Shown piece after piece: positions 58,769-64,000 of a stretch of DNA of 64,000 nucleotides. The notes beneath the pieces were generated by a model that ran no database searches, had not been told where the DNA came from, and saw only the letters and a list, made by a program, of their open reading frames with translations. This stretch comes from Gordonia pseudamarae. GTDB lineage: Bacteria > Actinomycetota > Actinomycetes > Mycobacteriales > Mycobacteriaceae. Numbering within the stretch: position 1 is the first letter of the stretch; the number at the start of each line of letters is the position of its first letter. Made by a program: the position numbers and the translations under genes. The DNA is taken from NCBI RefSeq assembly GCF_025273675.1, contig NZ_CP045809.1, positions 2,108,001-2,172,000 of the forward strand, in the 5' to 3' direction.

Positions 58769-59722
58769 ATGACCGTTCCCGACCTGACCGAACTGCTCGC
58801 CGACTCACCCACGAACTGGGGCAAGTGGGGACCGGACGACGAGGTGGGCAGCCTGAACTACCTGACGCCCGAACAGGTGCTCTCGGGCGTCGCGCTGATC
58901 AAAAAGGGCGCGCTCTTCACGCTGCAGCGGCTCATCGGCGACCCGAAGGGTGATCCGGTGTGGCCCGGCCGCAGCCCGGCCACCCGCGAGATGATCTTCG
59001 ACGAATCGGACTGGGCCGAGGGCGGCGAAGGTCCGGCGTTCCCCGGCGGACTGCACTACGCCGACGACAAGATCAACGCCTTCCTGCAGGGGTCGACCCA
59101 GTACGACGCGCTCGGTCATGTCTGGTACGACGGCAAGCTGTGGAACGGTTACGACGCCCAGACCACCGTCGGTGGCCTGGACAAGGCCAGCGTCGAGCCC
59201 ATCGCGCAGCGCGGTGTGGCCGGCCGGGGCGTGCTCCTGGACATGGCGCGGTTCCGCGGAGTCGACTGCCTCGGTCCGCGAGAAACATACGACCACAACG
59301 ACCTTGAGGCATGTGCCGCCGCTCAGGGCGTCGAGATCAAGCCGCGCGACATCCTGATCATCCGCACCAATCACCTCGAGCTGTTCTTCCGGCAGGGTGA
59401 GGCGTTCTACGACGACTTCTGCGAACCCGGCCTCGTGTACTCCGAAGAACTCGTGAAGTGGTTCCAGGACAAGGAGATCCCCAACCTCGTAACCGACACC
59501 ATCGCCAACGAGATCACCACCGACCCCAATAACGGTGTGGCGCTGGTCCTGCACAACGCGTTGATGCGCAACCTCGGCATCGCGTTCACCGAGATCTGCG
59601 ACCTGGAGAAGCTGGCCGCCGACTGCGCCGAGGACGGATCCTACGAATTCTTCTATGTCGCAGCGCCTCTGAAGATCAGCAACGCCTCCGGTTCGCCCGT
59701 CAACCCGGTGGTGATCAAGTGA
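58769..59722 (+). CDS. Cyclase-family metal-dependent hydrolase (kynurenine-formamidase-like fold)
   Basis: A 317-residue protein of the cyclase/KynB-like family. It has NWGKWGPDDEVGSLNYLTPEQVLSG at the start. Putative metal ligands lie in STQYDALGHVWYDG (the D-x-x-x-H part; family HxGTHxDxxxH replaced by a Q-x-D-x-L-x-H form) and a late NALMRNLGIAFTEICDLEKL with the conserved E. Probably hydrolyses an ester/amide/lactone. GGAGA precedes ATG 58769. The stop overlaps the second ligase GTG. Confidence 0.85.
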   Translation: MTVPDLTELLADSPTNWGKWGPDDEVGSLNYLTPEQVLSGVALIKKGALFTLQRLIGDPKGDPVWPGRSPATREMIFDESDWAEGGEGPAFPGGLHYADDKINAFLQGSTQYDALGHVWYDGKLWNGYDAQTTVGGLDKASVEPIAQRGVAGRGVLLDMARFRGVDCLGPRETYDHNDLEACAAAQGVEIKPRDILIIRTNHLELFFRQGEAFYDDFCEPGLVYSEELVKWFQDKEIPNLVTDTIANEITTDPNNGVALVLHNALMRNLGIAFTEICDLEKLAADCAEDGSYEFFYVAAPLKISNASGSPVNPVVIK

Positions 59723-61407
59723 GCGCCGACAACCCGGGCTCAGGGAGGTCGATCTACGCGGCGAGACCGTGGCTGCGACTGTTCCCGGAAGGCACCCCGG
59801 CCGACATCTCCGTCGAATACGCCACCGCACTCGACGTGTTCGACGCCTCGGTGGCGGCCGGTGCCGACGATCCGTTCCTGTGGTACTTCGACGGGGTGCT
59901 CACCTTCGGCCAGGTCGACGCGGCCGCCGATGCGTTGGCGTCGGCGCTGGTCGCCGACGGATTCTCGGCGGGCGACCGGCTCGCGATCTACGTGCAGAAC
60001 AATCCCGCCTTCGTGATCGGTCTGGTCGCGGCCTGGAAAGCCGGTGGGATCGCGGTGCTGATCAACCCGATGAACCAGCAGCGTGAGCTCCGGTACATGC
60101 TCACCGACTCGGGAGCGGTGGTGCTGCTGACCCTCGATGACCTCTACCTCTCGGTGGCCGAACCCGTCATCGCCTCGGGCGACACCGCGGTCCGGACCGT
60201 CATCACATGCTCACCACTGGACTTCCAGACGCGCGACGACGAACGACTGTTCGCCGGGGCCACCAGGAAGGCCGTTCCCGGAACCGTCGACCTGGTGGAA
60301 CTGATCGCGGCCCATGACGGCAGTGCGCCGCCGGCACCCGCATTCGGTCCGCAGGACACCGCCTCGCTCACCTACACCTCCGGTACCACGGGTGAACCCA
60401 AGGGCGCCATGAACACCCACGGCAATCTCGCGTTCAACGCGCAGGTCTACCGGGACTGGACGGGTCTGGCCACGGGCGAACCGATCCTCGGGGTGGCGCC
60501 GCTGTTCCACATCACCGGACTCGTCGGGCACATCATGTTCGCGATGATCGCCCACACGCCGCTGGTCCTGATGCACCGCTTCGCACCCGACGTGGCCGTC
60601 GACGCGATCCGCGAGCACCGGCCGGTGTTCACGGTCGCGGCGATCACCGCCTACAACGCGCTCTCGACCGCAACCGGTGCCACCCCGGAGGATTTCGCGA
60701 GCCTGCGGATCCTGTACTCCGGCGGCGCCCCGATCTCCCCGGCGGTCGGCGATCGCATGGAGAAGATCTTCGGCACCTACATCCACAACATCTATGGACT
60801 GACCGAGACCAACTCGCCCTCGCACGGTGTGCCGTTCGGCGTGCGCGCACCCGTCGACGAGGCATCGGGCGCCCTGTCGGTGGGAGTCCCGGTGTTCAAC
60901 ACCGTGGTCCGCGTGGTGGGGGAGGACGGTAACGATGTGCCGGCCGGTGAGGTGGGGGAGTTCGTCACCTCGGGTCCACAGGTGGTGCCCGGTTACTGGA
61001 ACAAACCCGACAAGACCGCCGAGTCCCTGCCCGGCGGGGCGCTCAAGACCGGTGACGTCGGCTTCATGGACGCCGACGGCTGGTTCTACATCGTCGACCG
61101 CAAGAAGGACATGATCAACGCCTCCGGCTACAAGGTCTGGCCGCGTGAGGTGGAGGACGTGCTCTACACCCATCCGGCGGTGCGTGAGGCCGCGGTGATC
61201 GGGGTGCCCGACGAATACCGGGGCGAGACGGTCAAGGCGTATGTCTCGCTGCGGGACGGGGTGTCGGTGGAGACCGCCGAGCTGGTCGAGTTCTGCAAGA
61301 GTCAGATGGCCGCCTACAAGTATCCGCGGCAGGTGGTGATCGTCGACGAACTGCCCAAGACGGTCACCGGCAAGATCCTGCGCCGATCGCTCCGTGACGG
61401 AAACTGA
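59719..61407 (+). CDS. AMP-dependent acyl-CoA synthetase/ligase (copy 2)
   Basis: A 562-residue adenylate-forming ligase with SLTYTSGTTGEPKGAMNTHG, IYGLTETNSPSH, GDVGFMDADGWFYIVDRKKDM and TVTGKILRRSL. It is clearly paralogous to the ligase at 56016 (shared motifs such as NASGYKVWPREVE, and RPWL near the N-terminus). GTG 59719 overlaps the cyclase stop (GTGA). Together with the cyclase it looks like a short catabolic operon that opens or hydrolyses a compound and activates the acid as CoA thioester (inference). Confidence 0.93.
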   Translation: MSADNPGSGRSIYAARPWLRLFPEGTPADISVEYATALDVFDASVAAGADDPFLWYFDGVLTFGQVDAAADALASALVADGFSAGDRLAIYVQNNPAFVIGLVAAWKAGGIAVLINPMNQQRELRYMLTDSGAVVLLTLDDLYLSVAEPVIASGDTAVRTVITCSPLDFQTRDDERLFAGATRKAVPGTVDLVELIAAHDGSAPPAPAFGPQDTASLTYTSGTTGEPKGAMNTHGNLAFNAQVYRDWTGLATGEPILGVAPLFHITGLVGHIMFAMIAHTPLVLMHRFAPDVAVDAIREHRPVFTVAAITAYNALSTATGATPEDFASLRILYSGGAPISPAVGDRMEKIFGTYIHNIYGLTETNSPSHGVPFGVRAPVDEASGALSVGVPVFNTVVRVVGEDGNDVPAGEVGEFVTSGPQVVPGYWNKPDKTAESLPGGALKTGDVGFMDADGWFYIVDRKKDMINASGYKVWPREVEDVLYTHPAVREAAVIGVPDEYRGETVKAYVSLRDGVSVETAELVEFCKSQMAAYKYPRQVVIVDELPKTVTGKILRRSLRDGN

Positions 61408-61520
61408 GCTGAGCACTTCGTGATGGGAATCGATCGGGTGGGGCGTGCCGCGACACGCGGCGCACCGGGACAGATGTTGCGTAAGTGACTGACGGGGTCC
61501 AGTCGGACTACTCTGTCCCC

Positions 61521-64000
61521 ATGGCTTCGAGAGCGAGCACGGGCTCACGCGCGTCTTCGGCACGCACCCCGGGGAAGGGGGCGGCGGCCGCCCGGTCGAC
61601 GGGGGGACGGTCCTCAGCTGCTCGGACGTCGCGGGCCAAGGACGAACCACCCGCACGGTCGCGTGCGGGTGCCGCCGACAGCACACCTACCCGGCGCAAG
61701 AGCACGCCGAAACGGCCCGCCGCCGACGAGTCCGCCCGCGCGGCGGCCTCGCCCCGCGCATCCACCAGGGGACGTACCTCGGCGCGGAGCTCGCGCGGGC
61801 GCGCAGACTCGCCCGCACCGCTGACCGAGCAGACCACCGATGTGCACCGCCCGTCCGTCGTATCCGCGGTCGGCCGGGGGGTCGGCAGCGGCTGGGCACT
61901 GCTGGCGCGCAGTGTCGGGGGCCTGGCGCGGGCCGGATCGGCGCGTCAGGACCCGCCGCCCGGACCCGATCCCGAGAACCCCGACGACTCGGGCTCCGAT
62001 TCGGGCGACGACCACGACCGGCAACCGGCCGGAGGGCCGTCGCACCAGCGCGACGGTGCCGCGCTGGTGATCCTCATCGTGGCGTTCCTCGTCGCGGTCG
62101 GGGTCTGGTTCGGCGCCGCCGGGCCCGTCGGTGCCCTGATCAACGCGGCGGTACGGGCAGTCGTCGGTATCGCCGCGATCGCCGTGCCCGTGGTGCTCGC
62201 GGTGCTGGCGATCGTCCTCATGCGTCACCCGGCGAACCCGAGCAAGCAGCCACGGCACATCGGGGGAGTGATGTTGCTCGGACTGCCCGCCCTCGGTCTG
62301 GTCCACCTGATCGCCGGGGCGCCGGAAGACTTCACCGGGCGTTCCGGGGCGGGCGGCTACACCGGCTTCGTCGTCGGCACCCCGCTCACCAACGGGGTCA
62401 CCGCCTGGGTGTCGGTGCCGATCCTGGTGCTGATCATGGCCTTCGGCGCACTGATAATCAGCGAACGGACCATCCACGAGGTCGTCGGTGCGGTCGGGGA
62501 CTATCTCGGCCTGCGCCTGCGCGGTGCCGGTGAGCATTCTCTGTTCGACGACGAGATCGCTTTCGCCGAGACCGATCGTATCGAGACCGACGACCGTGGG
62601 CGGGGTGCCGACGGCAGCGGCCGACGCGGGTCCTACCGTGCGGCGCGCTACCGGGCCGACGACCGCGAGAATCCCGACTACGGCAACCCAGGCTACGGCA
62701 ACCCAGGCTACGGCAACCCGGGCTACGGCAACAATGCGTATGGGGACAACGCGTACGGGGCTGAGGATGCGTACGGGGCCGGGGCCGATCACGGCGCACT
62801 CGACGGGGATGCCACCGACAAGGTCGACAACGTAGGCGCACCCGGATACTCACCCGACCCGTACGAGAACTACCCACCCGACAGCGGCGCACCACGGCGC
62901 CGGTCGCGTCGCCCGGCATGGCACGCCGACGGCGACGAGCCATCGGCGACCGCGGGCAGCGGAGGCATTCACAAGGGCGCCACGGCGGGTGAGATGCGTG
63001 ATACCGCACGCACCGAGATCATCGGCGAGCCGCGCGGTTCCGGCGCGGTCGCGGCATTCGAGGAACTGCGGCCCCGCCGCGGCCCACGCGCGGTCGTCGA
63101 CGATCTCGCCGACACGCCCACCGATCCGGTCGGCTCCGACCACCTCACCGAGCCCATCGACCGCGGCACCGACGCGCCGGCGTACACGGCGGGGACGGCC
63201 GCGGCGGCGGCCGATTCCCCGGCCGCCGCCACCGCCAGGAGCCGCACGCGCGCCGAACGGGCGACGCCGGCCGCACCCGAGCCGACGCCGGCACCGCCGC
63301 GTCCGGACCCGGCCGCGGCGTCCGGCACCCACTACGCCATTCCGCCGACCTCCCTGCTGATCGAAGGCGATCCGCCGGTGTCGGGCAGCCGCGCCAACGA
63401 CGACATGATCGACCGCATCACCGGCGTCCTCGAACAGTTCAAGATCGACGCGATGGTCACCGGCTACACCCGCGGCCCGACCGTCACCCGCTACGAGGTC
63501 GAGCTCGGACCCGGAGTCAAGGTTGAGAAGATCACGGCGCTGCAGCGCAACATCGCCTACGCCGTGGCCACCGACAACGTGCGGCTGCTGGCCCCGATCC
63601 CCGGCAAGTCGGCCGTCGGCATCGAGGTGCCCAACTCCGACCGCGAAATGGTGCGGCTGGCCGACGTCCTCGAGGCACCCTCGACGCTCAAGGACAAGCA
63701 CCCCCTGGTCATCGGCCTGGGTAAGGACATCGAAGGCGATTTCGTGTCCGCCAACCTCGCCAAGATGCCGCATCTGCTGGTCGCCGGCTCCACCGGATCG
63801 GGTAAGTCGAGCTTCGTCAACTCGATGCTGGTGTCGTTGCTCACCCGCGCCACACCCGACGAGGTGCGGATGATCCTGATCGACCCCAAGATGGTGGAAC
63901 TCACTCCGTACGAGGGTATCCCGCACCTGATCACCCCGATCATCACCGAACCCAAGAAGGCAGCCGCCGCGCTGGCCTGGCTGGTGGAGGAGATGGAACA
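61521..64000 (+). CDS. ftsK: DNA translocase FtsK, 3' end cut by window edge
   Basis: Membrane-anchored DNA pump for chromosome dimer resolution at the division septum. The first 826 residues are visible. A basic Ser/Arg/Ala-rich N-terminus (about 1-175) comes first, then four or so membrane helices (about 180-320), a disordered linker with NPGYG repeats (62679-62753) and Pro/Ala stretches, and the FtsK alpha/beta motor with [32 protein letters not shown], Walker [15 protein letters not shown] (about residue 752-765) and Walker [15 protein letters not shown]. The gamma domain is beyond the window. TACTCT lies 6 nt before ATG 61521. M. tuberculosis Rv2748c is also close to rnj. Confidence 0.95.
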   Translation, partial: MASRASTGSRASSARTPGKGAAAARSTGGRSSAARTSRAKDEPPARSRAGAADSTPTRRKSTPKRPAADESARAAASPRASTRGRTSARSSRGRADSPAPLTEQTTDVHRPSVVSAVGRGVGSGWALLARSVGGLARAGSARQDPPPGPDPENPDDSGSDSGDDHDRQPAGGPSHQRDGAALVILIVAFLVAVGVWFGAAGPVGALINAAVRAVVGIAAIAVPVVLAVLAIVLMRHPANPSKQPRHIGGVMLLGLPALGLVHLIAGAPEDFTGRSGAGGYTGFVVGTPLTNGVTAWVSVPILVLIMAFGALIISERTIHEVVGAVGDYLGLRLRGAGEHSLFDDEIAFAETDRIETDDRGRGADGSGRRGSYRAARYRADDRENPDYGNPGYGNPGYGNPGYGNNAYGDNAYGAEDAYGAGADHGALDGDATDKVDNVGAPGYSPDPYENYPPDSGAPRRRSRRPAWHADGDEPSATAGSGGIHKGATAGEMRDTARTEIIGEPRGSGAVAAFEELRPRRGPRAVVDDLADTPTDPVGSDHLTEPIDRGTDAPAYTAGTAAAAADSPAAATARSRTRAERATPAAPEPTPAPPRPDPAAASGTHYAIPPTSLLIEGDPPVSGSRANDDMIDRITGVLEQFKIDAMVTGYTRGPTVTRYEVELGPGVKVEKITALQRNIAYAVATDNVRLLAPIPGKSAVGIEVPNSDREMVRLADVLEAPSTLKDKHPLVIGLGKDIEGDFVSANLAKMPHLLVAGSTGSGKSSFVNSMLVSLLTRATPDEVRMILIDPKMVELTPYEGIPHLITPIITEPKKAAAALAWLVEEME
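62679..62753 (+). repeat. 15-bp tandem repeat in ftsK linker (five units)
   Basis: Units TACGGCAACCCAGGC at 62679, 62694 and 62709 (the last with G for A) and degenerate copies at 62724 and 62739 encode [15 protein letters not shown] in the FtsK linker. Likely length-variable. Confidence 0.85.

Noticed and set aside
57690..58808. N-terminal extension of the acyl-CoA ligase to 58808
   Set aside because: It would run antisense through the whole XRE-TetR gene; ATG 57689 has a good ribosome binding site and fits the family N-terminus.
61408..61520. GC-rich inverted repeat (GTGCCGCG/GCGGCGCAC) as terminator
   Set aside because: The arms do not pair cleanly without a bulge, and no T-tract follows.

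Overview
The window is high-GC DNA from a mycolic-acid actinobacterium (order Mycobacteriales/Corynebacteriales). Gene content and order suggest Gordonia or a close relative, although the sequence alone does not fix the genus. The evidence is the mycothiol-linked gene mtr, EfpA and a PptT-type phosphopantetheinyl transferase, the presence of both ThyA and ThyX, and a backbone that follows the Mycobacterium tuberculosis order from mtr/Rv2854/mqo through cobO-cobB-cysG-efpA-proS, rimP-nusA-ylxR-infB-rbfA-nrnA-dinF, pptT-truB, sirR-ribF-rpsO-pnp, dapB, thyA-dfrA, thyX-dapA-rnj to ftsK. Nearly all of it is coding. There is no rRNA, tRNA, CRISPR array or insertion sequence.

Layout. 1-2.0 kb: mtr (cut by the window edge) and an alpha/beta hydrolase on the minus strand, divergent from mqo. 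2.1-13.2 kb: mqo, a GNAT protein, a ChlI-ChlD type chelatase, cobO, cobB and cysG (corrin/siroheme synthesis), interrupted by a DosS-like GAF sensor kinase coupled to cobB, an acyl-ACP desaturase on the minus strand and a DosR-like response regulator. 13.4-20.2 kb: efpA, yaaA, proS, then a small SPFH/ribbon-helix-helix operon behind a 38-bp palindrome, and two envelope/ferritin-like genes. 20.3-29.9 kb: translation and RNA-processing operon, a MATE transporter, a DUF3060 lipoprotein and a phosphoesterase. 30-38 kb: a metal ABC transporter with a palindromic promoter, a FitAB/VapBC toxin-antitoxin module, pptT, truB, a MazEF module with a disrupted antitoxin, and a DtxR/MntR regulator. 38-50 kb: ribF, rpsO, pnp, a CBS/nucleotidyltransferase protein, a TANGO2-like protein, dapB, thyA, dfrA, a YcaQ-like protein and a HAD phosphatase. 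50.7-64 kb: a secreted PtpB-like phosphatase beside a gene remnant, thyX, dapA, rnj, an accessory acyl-CoA ligase/cyclase cluster with an XRE-TetR fusion regulator, and ftsK (cut by the window end).

The core genes are ordinary. The points of most interest are: (i) the SPFH/RHH operon and its operator; (ii) the XRE-TetR regulator, whose start codon lies in a TGTTCAG/CTGAACA palindrome, with related half-sites ahead of the neighbouring operon; (iii) +1 reading-frame breaks in infB and mazE; (iv) a FitA operator that overlaps both the ribosome binding site of fitA and the end of a metal permease gene; (v) many TANNNT boxes exactly 7 nt before start codons, the pattern of leaderless transcripts, including one driving a 14-codon upstream ORF; (vi) a two-stem-loop leader between infB and rbfA.
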